64,000 nt of DNA from Polynucleobacter necessarius (lineage in GTDB: Bacteria; Pseudomonadota; Gammaproteobacteria; Burkholderiales; Burkholderiaceae): contig NZ_LT606951.1 of the NCBI RefSeq assembly GCF_900095205.1, positions 1,870,416 to 1,934,415 on the forward strand, written 5' to 3'. Each line of letters begins with the position of its first letter. The first letter of the stretch is position 1. The translations under genes and the position numbers were made by a program. Under the pieces are notes generated by a model. It was not told where the DNA came from. It ran no database searches and saw only the letters and a list, made by a program, of their open reading frames with translations. This document shows, piece after piece, positions 21,390 through 32,988 of the stretch.

Positions 21390-22175
21390 ATTTGCCAATA
21401 AATGGGGTTCAAATTTCTGACGCAGGGTTCAAGCTGAACTGATAGATTTTCAATACTCAAAACGAAAGAATATGGCATGCCCACACGCCATATTTCCACC
21501 CAATTCTTTGATGAAATTTTGAGCGGCCTTGGAGATGACCCCGCCATCCCCGATCCCCATGGGATTCGAAAACCTCGCATCCCGAAAAATAACCCCCCCT
21601 ACACCAATAAATCAGGGCAAAAGTAGGTCGTTCACCGAGCCCTTAAATGACTTTCAAATTCAAAAATTGATCCCTAGATTGGGTAATTTAGCAGCCCTTA
21701 TGGGGGTGTTGCTTGCTGGACTTTTAGCATTTTTTTGTTGCAACCAATGCGACCGATGATCATGCACAGGTCGCTTTAGAGGAATCTAAAAAGTCGATTT
21801 TGGAGTTAAAAAAGGAAATGTCGCTAATGCGTGCTGAGCTTGAGCAAGACCAAGATGACCTATATTTATTAATAGAAAAATTAGAAGTAAGTATTCACTC
21901 TTTAAAGGATAAGAAGCCTGAAATCCGAGTTTTCAGCAAGCCGCAAGCGCTCAATCATGAAACTGAATTGCGCCGCTGGCGCTCTACCTAGGAACATCCC
22001 AAATGGGCGCCTCTCAAAAGGCCTATTTCCATTCCGGCAAAAACTATCTTGTCTTTGAAAAGGGTGCGCAAGCTTTAGGGGAATGGCGTCTGAGCAATAT
22101 CGAAAAGGAGTTCGCGACCTTCACCCACCATCTTGGCAAATCTCTCGCTCTGAAGAGGCATCCAAAAGCGAATGA
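21390..22175 (+). pseudogene. Decayed type IV pilus/HofMNOP-like assembly genes (pilM/N/O/P remnants)
   Basis: Several short plus-strand pieces in different frames lie between mrcA and pilQ, where pilMNOP normally sit. At 21390-21430 GVQISDAGFKL resembles a PilM start (weak). At 21640-21990 a membrane segment (LGNLAALMGVLLAGLLAFF) runs into a coiled-coil stretch (LELKKEMSLMRAELEQDQD) if one T is removed from the T run near 21730-21737; this is PilN/PilO-like. From 22003 GTSQMGASQKAYFHSGKNYLVF is PilP-like, and a frame shift then leads to SEEASKSE and a TGA that overlaps the pilQ ATG (ATGA). I count at least three frame breaks. Exact gene boundaries cannot be drawn. Confidence 0.6.
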
Positions 22176-23292
22176 AGGTTATCGCAAATTACACCCAGAA
22201 ATACTTAAAACCTTTCTGGATTTGGTTGGCTGTTTTGATGCTCTCGTCGACCAACAATGCGGCTGGAAATTCATCCTCACAAAATCATTTTCTAAACTCT
22301 ATTAGTCTTCAATTTACTGATATTGAAATAGCCGAACTTTTACAAGCGCTGGCTAAATTGGGAAATACCAATTTTTTATTAAGTGAGTCAATTAAGGGCA
22401 GGATTTCGGTTGATCTCAAAAACACCCCATGGGAAAATGCGCTCCATTCGATTTTGGCCGGCCGGGGTTTGCGCCTGGTTCGAAACGAGGATATCTATTG
22501 GATTGGACCCCATGGGGAAATTCAAGCATTTCAAAAATACCGCCGAGAAGACGCAGCCCTGCCGTTTGGAGGCGACCATATCAACAGTCCAAGGCAAATC
22601 CTCATTGAAGCACGTATTGTCGAGGCCGATGAGCGTTTTGCCGGAGAGCTGGGGATAAAACTGGGTTACCAAGCTCAAGGGATTAATGGGAATGCAGAGA
22701 AAAAAATAGTGGGCAATATGGATCTAGGAGGCACAGGTCTAAACGGATTTAATCCGGCCACCATGGCTGCTACCTTGGTATCCAAAATGCCAGCCGGATC
22801 CTTCAAGCTGAGCTTTCAGCCCTTGAATCAGAGGGGCACGGAAAAACACTTTCCAATCCACGCATCATGACTGGTGACCAGGTAAAGGCTACTATTGAGC
22901 AAGGGACGGAGTTACCCTACCAAACCTCCAACCAAAATGGCAGCAAACTGCAATTCAGAAAGGCCAACTTGCGCCTAGAGGTTCTACCCAAAATTCATCC
23001 AGACGGCAGGATATCGTTACTAGCGGGCATCAACAAAAACACAGTGGGCATGAAAACAGAGCAAGGTTATGCCATTGATACTAAGAGCCTAAGTTCGGAG
23101 GTCACCGTGGAAAACGGTGGAACAGCCATTATTGGTGGAATTTACCAAACCACCGAACGAGAGGATGAAGTCAAAATCCCATTGCTAGGAGATATCTCTC
23201 TAATTGGTCATTTTTTTCGTCATAAATCCAAGTTACAAGACAAAACGGAGCTTCTTGTCTTTTTAACTCCGACCGTTCTAGATAAACCCTAA
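22172..23292 (+). pseudogene. pilQ: PilQ/HofQ-like secretin, frameshifted
   Basis: This was a short secretin, the outer-membrane ring of a type IV pilus or DNA-uptake system. The first frame (22172-22870) has a signal-like segment, an STN-like domain (FTDIEIAELLQALAKLGNTNF) and the start of the secretin domain (PRQILIEARIVEADERF). The second (22867-23292) has TGDQVKATIEQGTELPYQT, ENGGTAIIGGIY, PLLGDI and LLVFLTPTVL. One base appears lost near 22809-22812; with it restored the reading is ALESEGHGKTLSNPRIMTGD. The protein cannot form a complete beta-barrel as it stands. Confidence 0.88.
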
Positions 23293-23304
23293 TAAAATCG
23301 AAGG

Positions 23305-23829
23305 GTGAACTCTGCGACAAACAATATCTTTCTAATCGGCCTAATGGGTGCTGGGAAATCGACTGTTGGCAAAGTCTTAGCAAAAAAACTAGGGCGTCGT
23401 TTTTTGGATGCCGACCATGTCATTGAAGAACGCTGTGGGGTAAAAATACCGGTCATTTTTGAAATGGAAAGTGAGGAAGGTTTTCGCAAACGGGAAGCCC
23501 AAGCCATTCGAAACATTACCGGCGAACAGGATATTATTTTGGCCACTGGCGGAGGCGCTATTTTGTTGCCAGAAAATCGTCAAGCGCTAAGTGAACGTGG
23601 CACTGTTATTTATTTACACGCAAACCCCAGCGAGCTTTGGCATCGCACCAAAGGTAGTGAGGGGCGCCCTCTGCTAAAAAACGGTGATGCCAAGAAGATC
23701 TTAGAGAATTTATATGCAATTCGCGATCCACTGTATCGTGAAATCGCTGACCATGTAATTGAAACCGGCAAACCTAGCGTTAATCAACTGGTCAACACCT
23801 TAATCATGCAACTTGAACTTTCCGCTTGA
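23305..23829 (+). CDS. aroK: AroK, shikimate kinase
   Basis: AroK phosphorylates shikimate in aromatic amino acid synthesis. The 174-residue protein starts at GTG 23305, 12 bases after the pilQ stop. It has the P-loop LMGAGKST, the [11 protein letters not shown] substrate region (Asp and Arg for shikimate), [13 protein letters not shown] and the lid EGRPLL. It is intact although the gene just upstream has decayed. Its stop overlaps a possible aroB start. Confidence 0.95.
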   Translation: MNSATNNIFLIGLMGAGKSTVGKVLAKKLGRRFLDADHVIEERCGVKIPVIFEMESEEGFRKREAQAIRNITGEQDIILATGGGAILLPENRQALSERGTVIYLHANPSELWHRTKGSEGRPLLKNGDAKKILENLYAIRDPLYREIADHVIETGKPSVNQLVNTLIMQLELSA

Positions 23830-24920
23830 ATAGAACAATGAAAATACTTGAAGTTGACCTAGGTAATCGAAGTTATCCAATCTATATTGGCACCGATCTA
23901 ATTGATCAACCTAGCTTATTCAGCGCATGTGAAAAAGCCACCTCAATCTACATTGTGAGCAACACCACAGTTGCCCCGCTTTATGCTGAACGGCTGACCA
24001 AAACGCTCAATACATTTGGCAAGTCAGTTAGAACGATTGTGTTGCCTGATGGCGAGTCTTATAAAGACTGGAAAAATCTCCAGTTAATTTTTGATGATCT
24101 TTTAAAGTTTGGCGCTGATCGCCAAACCATGTTGGTAGCCTTAGGTGGGGGAGTTATTGGCGACATGACTGGATTTGCTGCCGCCAGCTTCATGCGTGGC
24201 GTTCGCTTTATTCAAGTGCCAACAACCTTACTTTCTCAAGTGGATTCTTCAGTCGGCGGCAAGACTGGCATCAACCATTCGCTTGGTAAAAATATGATTG
24301 GAGCCTTTTATCAGCCAGTTGCTGTGATTGCCGATTTTAATACCCTCAAGACACTTCCCCCGAGAGAGCTTTCTGCCGGACTTGCAGAAGTGATTAAACA
24401 TAGCGCCATCGCGGATGCTCAATTTTTAGACTGGATTGAAACTAATGCAAAGGCATTGTTGGCTTGCAGCACTGAGGCGATGGGGCACGCAGTTTTACGT
24501 TCATGCGAAATTAAATCTGCCGTAGTTTCTGCCGATGAAAGAGAGGGTGGTATTCGTGCAACTCTGAACTTTGGACACACTTTTGGTCACGCAATTGAAG
24601 CAGGCATGGGTTACGGCGAATGGTTACACGGCGAAGCCGTTGGTTGTGGCATGGTACTTGGCGCAGACTTATCACGTCGCCTCAATTACATCAGCGAAGC
24701 CGACGTGCAGCGCCTCACCAAAATTATTCAATCCATGAATTTACCAATTACACCCCCTAAGTTTGGTGCAAAGCGCTACATGGAGCTCATGCAGGTTGAT
24801 AAAAAAACTGAAAGCGGGCAAATCCGTTATGTTGTTTTAGAAAAGATTGGTAAAGCCCAAATTAAAAGTGTGGCTGATGCCCAAGTGATCGAAACTTTAA
24901 GCGCTACTGGCGCCGCCTAA
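23826..24920 (+). CDS. aroB: AroB, 3-dehydroquinate synthase
   Basis: AroB converts DAHP to 3-dehydroquinate using NAD and a metal. The frame opens at TTG 23826 (overlapping the aroK stop); ATG 23838 is an equally good or better start and would give about 360 residues. Motifs are complete: [30 protein letters not shown] NAD loop, the metal ligands in AEVIKHS, and [20 protein letters not shown]. The last bases overlap the 3' end of cyaY on the opposite strand by four bases. Confidence 0.96.
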   Translation: MNRTMKILEVDLGNRSYPIYIGTDLIDQPSLFSACEKATSIYIVSNTTVAPLYAERLTKTLNTFGKSVRTIVLPDGESYKDWKNLQLIFDDLLKFGADRQTMLVALGGGVIGDMTGFAAASFMRGVRFIQVPTTLLSQVDSSVGGKTGINHSLGKNMIGAFYQPVAVIADFNTLKTLPPRELSAGLAEVIKHSAIADAQFLDWIETNAKALLACSTEAMGHAVLRSCEIKSAVVSADEREGGIRATLNFGHTFGHAIEAGMGYGEWLHGEAVGCGMVLGADLSRRLNYISEADVQRLTKIIQSMNLPITPPKFGAKRYMELMQVDKKTESGQIRYVVLEKIGKAQIKSVADAQVIETLSATGAA

Positions 24921-25288
24921 ATCAAATCAATCTTAATGGGATGCCCGGCCTGAGTGCTAGCAAACTTGGCCAAATCACTTAATAACTCATTCCCAGTTTT
25001 GGTATCCAACCATAACGGCTTTGTCATGGTGCCAGCCCAGCGATAGTGATAACCACCAGATTTAGCAGCCACCCAAATTTCATGCAAAGGCGGCTGAGTA
25101 TTGACCACAATGACGCTTTTATCCTTAAAACGAATATTGATGACATTACCACCCTGACGCTCAACGTCTAGATCTAGCTCGTCATCGGCAGCCTCTAATG
25201 CTACTTCGATAGAGTGCAATAAATGGCTTCCGAGCGCATAGAACTGCCTGCCATCGATGGTTTCTACGCCTGAATTATTTGGGTTCAT
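24917..25288 (-). CDS. cyaY: CyaY, bacterial frataxin
   Basis: Frataxin homologue that binds iron and modulates IscS in iron-sulfur cluster assembly. I choose ATG 25288 ([17 protein letters not shown]...) giving 123 residues; the frame is open further to 25333 but that part is unlike frataxin. Family features are the acidic helix ([22 protein letters not shown]), then [30 protein letters not shown] and the final [11 protein letters not shown]. It diverges from lptM by 47 bases. It converges with and overlaps aroB, an arrangement that is not the usual one for either gene. Confidence 0.92.
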   Translation of the reverse strand: MNPNNSGVETIDGRQFYALGSHLLHSIEVALEAADDELDLDVERQGGNVINIRFKDKSVIVVNTQPPLHEIWVAAKSGGYHYRWAGTMTKPLWLDTKTGNELLSDLAKFASTQAGHPIKIDLI

Positions 25289-25335
25289 ATCGGAGTCCTG
25301 TATGCTATATTCAACCATTTGTTTTAGAAACATTC

Positions 25336-25527
25336 ATGATAGCGATTCTTAATAGAACCCTCTGCTTTAGCCTTTTAATATCCCTTGTTGGGTGTGGGGT
25401 AAGAGGTCCGCTATATATGCCAAATGTACCACCAGTTCCGCTAGCTCCTACAGAGCCAGAACCCAAAGGCAAACTCTATCCACCACAAACGCCTGCCAGC
25501 CCTAGCAGTCCTTTATCGACCAAGTAA
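25336..25527 (+). CDS. lptM: LptM-like small lipoprotein
   Basis: A 63-residue predicted lipoprotein starting at ATG 25336. It has a hydrophobic leader, lipobox LVGC, and then GVRGPLYMP followed by a Pro-rich tail. This is the pattern of LptM (YifL), which assists LptD maturation at the outer membrane. The gene is often found beside cyaY and lysA. Its stop overlaps the lysA ATG (TAATG), so the two are coupled. Confidence 0.85.
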   Translation: MIAILNRTLCFSLLISLVGCGVRGPLYMPNVPPVPLAPTEPEPKGKLYPPQTPASPSSPLSTK

Positions 25528-26825
25528 TGACAGGCAAAATAACTCCAATCCCTAAGTTATCCGGTTACACCGAACGTGATGGCAATTGGTATGTCGAAGA
25601 AATTCCACTTTCAGATTTGGCAAAGAAATTTGGGACACCACTATATGTCTACAGCAAAAAGGCGTTAACTGAAGCCTATCAAGCATACGACAAAGCCTGT
25701 GTTGATGGTAACGGTAAACGTCGTGCGCGCGTGCACTATGCGATGAAAGCCAACAGCAATTTAGCTGTGATTGATTGTTTTAAAAGACTGGGTGCTGGAT
25801 TTGATTTAGTCAGCGGCGGTGAATTAGCGCGTGCATTAGCAATTGGTGCAGATCCTAAAAGCCTAGTATTTGCGGGTGCAGGAAAGTCTGCCTTAGAAAT
25901 CGCTTCTACCCTAAAGGCTGGCGCCAAATGTATTAATGTTGAATCAATTGCTGAACTCCATAAGATTAATCGAGTGGCAACTGAACTCAATCTGCGCGCA
26001 CCAATCTCGTTGCGCGTTAATCCTGATGTGGATGCACAAACTCACCCCTATATTTCTACAGGATTAAAGGGAAATAAATTTGGCATCGCCTATCACAAAG
26101 TTTTAAAAACCTACCGTGAAGCGTCTCAACTTTCACAAATTGATGTAGTAGGTATTGATTGTCACATCGGCTCACAAATCACCACCACTGCCCCCTACTT
26201 AGATGCGCTCGATAAAGTTTTAGATTTGGTGGAGCACCTGAAAAGAGAGGGTATTGTGATTCACCATCTCGACCTGGGTGGAGGCCTCGGAATTTCTTAT
26301 GGCGATGAAACACCGCCAGACATAACTGAGTTTACAAATACCTTGCTGAATCGAGTAGCTGAGCGTGGTTTTAGTCATCTGGATGTTGTTCTTGAGCCAG
26401 GTAGATCATTAGTTGGCAATGCTGGCGTGCTTTTAACGACTGTTGAATATTTAAAGCCAGGCGCCGAAAAGAATTTCTGCATTGTTGACGCGGCCATGAC
26501 TGAATTGATGCGTCCAGCCTTGTATGAAGCCCATCACGGCATAGTGCCCATTCAAAAGAAAGCAGCAAAAGCCTTCACTTATGACGTTGTTGGTCCCGTC
26601 TGCGAATCCGGCGATTGGCTTGGCAGAGATCGTCACCTTGCAGTAGAAGAGGGCGATCTTCTTGCTATTCTGTCTGCTGGTGCCTATGGTTTTGTAATGG
26701 CATCGAACTACAACACGCGCCCAAAGCCTGCAGAGGTCATGGTTGACGGAAAAAATGCTTACGTCATTCGCGTGCGTGAAAAAACTGCTGATTTATTCTC
26801 TTCAGAATCTGTTTTACCAAACTAA
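25527..26825 (+). CDS. lysA: LysA, diaminopimelate decarboxylase
   Basis: LysA decarboxylates meso-diaminopimelate to L-lysine with PLP. The 432-residue alanine-racemase-fold protein has the PLP lysine at about 74 in HYAMKANSN, the HIGSQ motif, the phosphate loop LDLGGGLGI, EPGRSLVG and the C-terminal CESGDWLG with the catalytic Cys donated across the dimer. It is intact, coupled to lptM, and ends before a terminator. Confidence 0.97.
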   Translation: MTGKITPIPKLSGYTERDGNWYVEEIPLSDLAKKFGTPLYVYSKKALTEAYQAYDKACVDGNGKRRARVHYAMKANSNLAVIDCFKRLGAGFDLVSGGELARALAIGADPKSLVFAGAGKSALEIASTLKAGAKCINVESIAELHKINRVATELNLRAPISLRVNPDVDAQTHPYISTGLKGNKFGIAYHKVLKTYREASQLSQIDVVGIDCHIGSQITTTAPYLDALDKVLDLVEHLKREGIVIHHLDLGGGLGISYGDETPPDITEFTNTLLNRVAERGFSHLDVVLEPGRSLVGNAGVLLTTVEYLKPGAEKNFCIVDAAMTELMRPALYEAHHGIVPIQKKAAKAFTYDVVGPVCESGDWLGRDRHLAVEEGDLLAILSAGAYGFVMASNYNTRPKPAEVMVDGKNAYVIRVREKTADLFSSESVLPN

Positions 26826-26875
26826 AACTGGCATTAGAAATCTGTTTGAAAAAACTGTTCTAGAATTTTAGACAA

Positions 26876-26911
26876 ATAAAAACCCCGCTCAAGTAGCGGG
26901 ATTTTGTTTTT
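26876..26911. terminator. Bidirectional intrinsic terminator between lysA and the cytochrome c gene
   Basis: The stem CCCGCT (26884-26889) and AGCGGG (26895-26900) has a 5-base loop. ATTTTGTTTTT follows on plus, and GGTTTTTATTTG follows on minus. It lies between two convergent genes and can serve both. Confidence 0.9.
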
Positions 26912-26924
26912 GAAGCTTTAGAAA

Positions 26925-27656
26925 TTAACGCAAACCAGCGATGTAATCAGATACTGCTTTCATTTCTAGATCAGACATCTTGGTAGCTATAGTAGTCATT
27001 TGAGTACTATTTTTACGAGCACCTTCATCACGGAACGCAAGCAGCTGCGCATTAGTGTATTCAGCCCACTGACCACCCAAGCGTGGATACTGCGCCGGAA
27101 TACCAACGCCAGTTGGGCCATGACAAGCAGCACAAGCTGGAACGCCTTTTGCTGCGATACCACCGCGATAAATACTTTGACCTAATTCAATGGTTGCTTT
27201 GTCTTGTGCGACACCCAATGAAACAGGCTGTTTAACCAAGTAAGCCGCGATGTTTTGCATATCTTGATCGGTCAAGGTTGCGGCCATACCCATCATCACT
27301 GGATTTGCACGAGTACCCTCTTTAAAGTTTTTCAATTGCTTAGCAGTGTAAGCAGCATGCTGAGCCGATAACTTGGGCCATGTGCTAACGGCACTTTGAC
27401 CCTTAGGTCCATGACAGGTCAAACAGGCTGTTACACCTCGTGATGAATCGCCATTTGAATATAGAGCTTCACCAGCTGCGGCATCGACTTTTGGCTTACC
27501 TGGAACGACAGCCTTAGCATCTGCAGCAGGAGGGGCCATTGGAGCGGCATCGGATGCAAAAGCTGCACCAAAAATGCCAATCAAGGCGAAAATAGATAGA
27601 GTCGCAAAACCAGCACGTAGGCTAGTTAATTTGGAGATTTGAGAGGTTTGACGCAT
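26925..27656 (-). CDS. Diheme cytochrome c4-like protein
   Basis: A 243-residue periplasmic cytochrome with an N-terminal signal/anchor (LRAGFATLSIFALIGIFGAAFA) and an Ala/Pro-rich linker. Two c-type heme motifs, CLTCH and CAACH, lie in two similar halves, each followed by a YLVKQP or DYIAGLR-type end with a Met ligand in the DQDMQNI/MSDLEMK neighbourhood. This is the cytochrome c4 architecture, an electron donor to terminal oxidases. It is divergent from engB. Confidence 0.9.
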   Translation of the reverse strand: MRQTSQISKLTSLRAGFATLSIFALIGIFGAAFASDAAPMAPPAADAKAVVPGKPKVDAAAGEALYSNGDSSRGVTACLTCHGPKGQSAVSTWPKLSAQHAAYTAKQLKNFKEGTRANPVMMGMAATLTDQDMQNIAAYLVKQPVSLGVAQDKATIELGQSIYRGGIAAKGVPACAACHGPTGVGIPAQYPRLGGQWAEYTNAQLLAFRDEGARKNSTQMTTIATKMSDLEMKAVSDYIAGLR

Positions 27657-27770
27657 TATGTTTACCTTGGCAAAAATTCCTAAAAGTGTTTGGGCCCTGC
27701 ATTTATAACCTTTTACCCAACACCATGAGATATTTCATGATTTTGCGTGATTTTACAATAGCTTCTGGAC

Positions 27771-29442
<1,672 letters not shown>

Positions 29443-29478
29443 TTAAATCAATAATTACTAAATTACTTTGTAGCTGCT

Positions 29479-31155
29479 TTAGTTTTTCAATACATTTCTT
29501 AATCGCTCAATAAAGCGCTGTGGTGGCATATAGCCAATTACCCTTTGATCTTTTTGGTCTTCTGAATTTTGATTAAAAATCAAAATGCCTGGTGGACCAA
29601 ACAAACCAAAGCGCTTGAGTAATGCCTGGTTCTCAGCGCTATTTGCTGTGACATCCGCTTGCAATAAAACCATTTGCTTGAGCTGATCAGCAACATCTGG
29701 ATTTGTAAAAGTATTAACTTCCATTTCTTTACAGCTGATACACCAATCCGCATAAAAATCGAGAAGAACTAATTTTTGCTCTTGCTTAGCTTTAATAAAT
29801 TGCGCATCTAGTTCTGCTGGTGAATGAATCACCGAAAAAGATAAATCGCCAACTTGATGAATACTCAGTCCATTGATTGTTTTTACAGATCTAACAGGTT
29901 CATTTTTTTGAATGAGTGGCGAGGCAATCCAAGCTGCGGTAGCAACCAACAATACCCCCAAAGTGCGCTGCAAATAAACCATCCAAATTCCGGTGGATGG
30001 AATCAATATGCGCGCTTCAACTGCAATAAATAGCAACGGCAGGCCCATTCCTAAGGCCATTACAAAGAGCAAGCCTGCGCCCAAGCTCATGGAGCCTGTT
30101 TGGGCAATGAAGGCTAAGACACCTGCCAATGGGGCTGTGATACATGGGCTTGCGACCATGGTTGAAATGCCCCCCAAAACAAATACGCCAAATACGCTGC
30201 CACCCTTTTGGCGTCCAGCCAGCTTATTCACGTGGTGATGCCATGAATTTGGTAAGCGCAAGTCGTACAAACCAAACAAACTACCCGAAAGCACCAAGAG
30301 CAGTAAGGCAAAAGTGGTTAGTGCAAAAGGGCTTTGCAATATGCGCTGGATGCTTCCCCCGAGTGCGGCCATGAGTACACCAGCTAAGGCATATACCAAA
30401 GCCATACCCATAACATAGGCCATCGCCAAAATACTAGCGCGACTCTTAGATATCGCTTTGCCGCCTTGAGTACCGAAAATTACGCTCGACAAAATTGGCA
30501 ACATGGGGAGTACGCAAGGGGTAAACGCCAAGGCGAGGCCCAGCACAAAGAAGGCTAAAAATAAATAGGCAGTTGAAGTGCTCTCTAAAAAACGACTAAT
30601 AGCATTCACATCATCGCGTTCACGCCATAAATCTGCCAAACTAATTTCGGCATTAGTTTTAGCGTTAGACATTGTAACGATTTCTAAAACACCTGGTATC
30701 GGGCCAGCCTTAACGCCAGGCCCAGCAAGTAAAAATCGAAGTGTCATCGGCGGATAACAAATACCCGCCTCTGCACATCCCTGAAGAGTAATCTCCAAAT
30801 GAACAGGCTGACTAACTGCGGGCTTGATATCTAAAAAAACTAAAAATGGCCCTTTATAAACTTGTAACTTCTTCTGAAAAGTTTCATCAAATTTTTCTAA
30901 ACCCAAAGGGAGTGCAGGCCTTATATTACTTAGCTTCCCAGCCTGATTACCAGCTTGGAACTTGAGGGATTCTTGATAGATGTAATAGCCTTTAGCAGGC
31001 AAGAATTCAAGCTCAATCTGATTAGAATTTTCCAACCAAATAGCTTGAACTCTAAATGCTTTTTCTGGAGGCAAGAAGTCTTGAGCAGCAAATACTTGTG
31101 CGGAGATCAGCAACAAGAGTGCAATTATTCTTGCCAAGAAAGAATGTAATTTCAT
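29479..31155 (-). CDS. dsbD: DsbD, thiol:disulfide interchange protein
   Basis: DsbD moves electrons from cytoplasmic thioredoxin to periplasmic DsbC and related proteins. The 558-residue protein has a signal peptide and an alpha domain with Cys127 and Cys133 (GCAEAGICYPP). An eight-helix beta domain has the reactive cysteines in FTPCVLPMLP and VASPCITAP, and a gamma thioredoxin domain has CISC in FYADWCISCKEMEVNTF. All six cysteines are present. It converges with hemB, and its ATG overlaps the cutA stop by four bases. Confidence 0.95.
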   Translation of the reverse strand: MKLHSFLARIIALLLLISAQVFAAQDFLPPEKAFRVQAIWLENSNQIELEFLPAKGYYIYQESLKFQAGNQAGKLSNIRPALPLGLEKFDETFQKKLQVYKGPFLVFLDIKPAVSQPVHLEITLQGCAEAGICYPPMTLRFLLAGPGVKAGPIPGVLEIVTMSNAKTNAEISLADLWRERDDVNAISRFLESTSTAYLFLAFFVLGLALAFTPCVLPMLPILSSVIFGTQGGKAISKSRASILAMAYVMGMALVYALAGVLMAALGGSIQRILQSPFALTTFALLLLVLSGSLFGLYDLRLPNSWHHHVNKLAGRQKGGSVFGVFVLGGISTMVASPCITAPLAGVLAFIAQTGSMSLGAGLLFVMALGMGLPLLFIAVEARILIPSTGIWMVYLQRTLGVLLVATAAWIASPLIQKNEPVRSVKTINGLSIHQVGDLSFSVIHSPAELDAQFIKAKQEQKLVLLDFYADWCISCKEMEVNTFTNPDVADQLKQMVLLQADVTANSAENQALLKRFGLFGPPGILIFNQNSEDQKDQRVIGYMPPQRFIERLRNVLKN

Positions 31156-31502
31156 GACTTCGAATTTACCTCAGACTCTACCCACCTGCCGTACTGACTC
31201 TCACAATAATCTGGAGAGAATGCCAAAATTTCAGGAAGATCGTATGGGTGTGCACTTTCAATAAAAGTAGAGATCTCAAACCACTTGAATTCGGTTGTTT
31301 TTGCAGAAAGCAATACTTCTTGCTCTTTGCAAATCTTACCTTCCCAGCGATATATTGATTGAACGCCACTCGTGATTTGAACGCAAGCAGCTAAATTTTG
31401 CTCCACTAATGCTCGAGCTAATTCCTTGGCAACCTCGAAATTTGGAAGGCTGGTCATAACCACCAAAAGCTTGCTGGAATTGACTGGGATGTTTTCAGAC
31501 AT
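31152..31502 (-). CDS. cutA: CutA-family divalent-ion tolerance protein
   Basis: A 116-residue trimeric CutA fold protein. Motifs include TSLPNFEVAKELARALVEQNLAACVQI, IYRWEGKI and SAHPYDLPEILAF. The family is linked to copper tolerance, but its true role is not settled. It lies after the ribosomal-operon terminator and upstream of dsbD, an order common in Burkholderiales. Confidence 0.92.
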   Translation of the reverse strand: MSENIPVNSSKLLVVMTSLPNFEVAKELARALVEQNLAACVQITSGVQSIYRWEGKICKEQEVLLSAKTTEFKWFEISTFIESAHPYDLPEILAFSPDYCESQYGRWVESEVNSKS

Positions 31503-31528
31503 TCTGTTATTTATAACCTGATAAATGA

Positions 31529-31557
31529 AAAAAGCCAGACCGAAGCCTGGCTTTTTA
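31529..31557 (-). terminator. Intrinsic terminator of the alpha operon, after rplQ
   Basis: On minus the stem GCCAG/CTGGC (arms 31534-31538 and 31547-31551, lengthened by flanking A/T pairs) is followed by TTTTTT. It begins about 16 bases after the rplQ stop and ends before cutA. Confidence 0.9.
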
Positions 31558-31572
31558 CCATAACCGCGAGAC

Positions 31573-31968
31573 TTAAGCCTCTTCAGCTACAACTGCTGTT
31601 TCTTCAACTTCTGGGCGATCTACCAATTCAACCAAAGCCATTGGTGCATTGTCGCCATGACGGAAGCCAAACTTCAAAATGCGAAGGTAGCCGCCTGGAC
31701 GTGTTGCATAACGTGGGCCGAGTTCTGTAAAGAGCTTAGTCACGATGTCGCGATCACGTGTGCGATTGAATGCTAAGCGACGGTTTGCTAAGTTATCTTT
31801 TTTACCCAAGGTAATTAAAGGCTCAACAACCATGCGCAATTCCTTAGCTTTTGGCAAAGTCGTTTTAATGACTTCGTGCTCCAAGAGTGAATTGGACATG
31901 TTGCGCAGCATCGCCAAGCGATGTGATGATGTTCTATTTAGTTTGCGTAAGCCGTTTCCGTGACGCAT
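31573..31968 (-). CDS. rplQ: Ribosomal protein L17
   Basis: L17 lies near the exit tunnel of the 50S subunit. The 131-residue protein has the family start [20 protein letters not shown] and the core [13 protein letters not shown] and [15 protein letters not shown]. An acidic C-terminal extension ([11 protein letters not shown]) is common in betaproteobacteria. It is the last gene of the alpha operon, 16 bases after rpoA. Confidence 0.97.
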   Translation of the reverse strand: MRHGNGLRKLNRTSSHRLAMLRNMSNSLLEHEVIKTTLPKAKELRMVVEPLITLGKKDNLANRRLAFNRTRDRDIVTKLFTELGPRYATRPGGYLRILKFGFRHGDNAPMALVELVDRPEVEETAVVAEEA

Positions 31969-31984
31969 GATGCTTCCTTTCTAA

Positions 31985-32965
31985 TTATTTCTCGAGGTTA
32001 GCTGGAGGCCAGCTTTCGAGCTTCATGCCAAGACTTAAGCCACGAGCCGCCAATACATCTTTGATTTCATTCAAAGATTTACGGCCTAGATTAGGCGTCT
32101 TCAACAATTCATTCTCTGTACGTTGAATCAAGTCACCAATGTAGTAAATGTTCTCAGCCTTCAAGCAGTTTGCAGAGCGAACTGTGAGCTCGAGATCATC
32201 AACCGGACGCATCAACATTGGATCAACCATTGAAGAGCGGCTTGGTGCTAAATCACCAGAAACTTCACTGCTTTCGAGGGCTGCGAATACAACCAATTGA
32301 TCAACCAAGATGCTAGCCGCTTGACGAATTGCTTCTTCAGGAGACAACACACCGTTTGTTTCGATAGTCATTACCAAACGATCGAGGTCGGTACGTTGTT
32401 CAACACGAGCAGACTCAACTGCGTAGCTAACACGGCTTACTGGGCTGAATGAAGCATCCAATACGATACGACCAATAATCTTAGTAGTTTCGTCGCTATA
32501 TTGACGTACGTTACCTGGTACATAACCACGGCCTTTTTCAACCTTGATCTGCATGTCTAACTTGCCACCAGCTGACAAGTGGGCGATCGCGTGATCAGGA
32601 TTCATGATTTCTACATCATGTGGCAAGTCGATATCTTTTGCAGTAACAACGCCTAGACCTTCTTTACGCAAATTGATAGTAACTTCGTCGCGTGATTGCA
32701 ACTTAAATACGATACCCTTGAGGTTCAACAAGAGGTTTACAACGTCCTCTTGAACTCCATCCAATGTGGAGTACTCATGAACAACACCAGCAATAGCTAC
32801 TTCAGTTGGCGCATAACCAACCATCGAGGACAAGAGTACGCGACGTAATGCATTTCCGAGTGTGTGGCCATAGCCACGCTCGAATGGCTCCATAATAACC
32901 TTAGCTTGGTTGGCGGTAAGCGCTTCAACAGAAATAATCTTTGGCTTGAGCAAATTTGTTTGCAT
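31985..32965 (-). CDS. rpoA: RNA polymerase alpha subunit
   Basis: The 326-residue alpha subunit nucleates polymerase assembly and contacts UP elements and activators. The N-terminal domain has the dimerisation signature [20 protein letters not shown]. The C-terminal domain (from about 245) has [22 protein letters not shown] and [14 protein letters not shown]. Full length, between rpsD and rplQ. Confidence 0.98.
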   Translation of the reverse strand: MQTNLLKPKIISVEALTANQAKVIMEPFERGYGHTLGNALRRVLLSSMVGYAPTEVAIAGVVHEYSTLDGVQEDVVNLLLNLKGIVFKLQSRDEVTINLRKEGLGVVTAKDIDLPHDVEIMNPDHAIAHLSAGGKLDMQIKVEKGRGYVPGNVRQYSDETTKIIGRIVLDASFSPVSRVSYAVESARVEQRTDLDRLVMTIETNGVLSPEEAIRQAASILVDQLVVFAALESSEVSGDLAPSRSSMVDPMLMRPVDDLELTVRSANCLKAENIYYIGDLIQRTENELLKTPNLGRKSLNEIKDVLAARGLSLGMKLESWPPANLEK

Positions 32966-32988
32966 ATTTTTTCCTTGAGAGTGCCTAA

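Noticed and set aside
21356..21580. 74-codon minus-strand open frame upstream of mrcA
   Set aside because: It overlaps the pilus remnants on the other strand and shows no recognisable motif, and no good ribosome site was evident.
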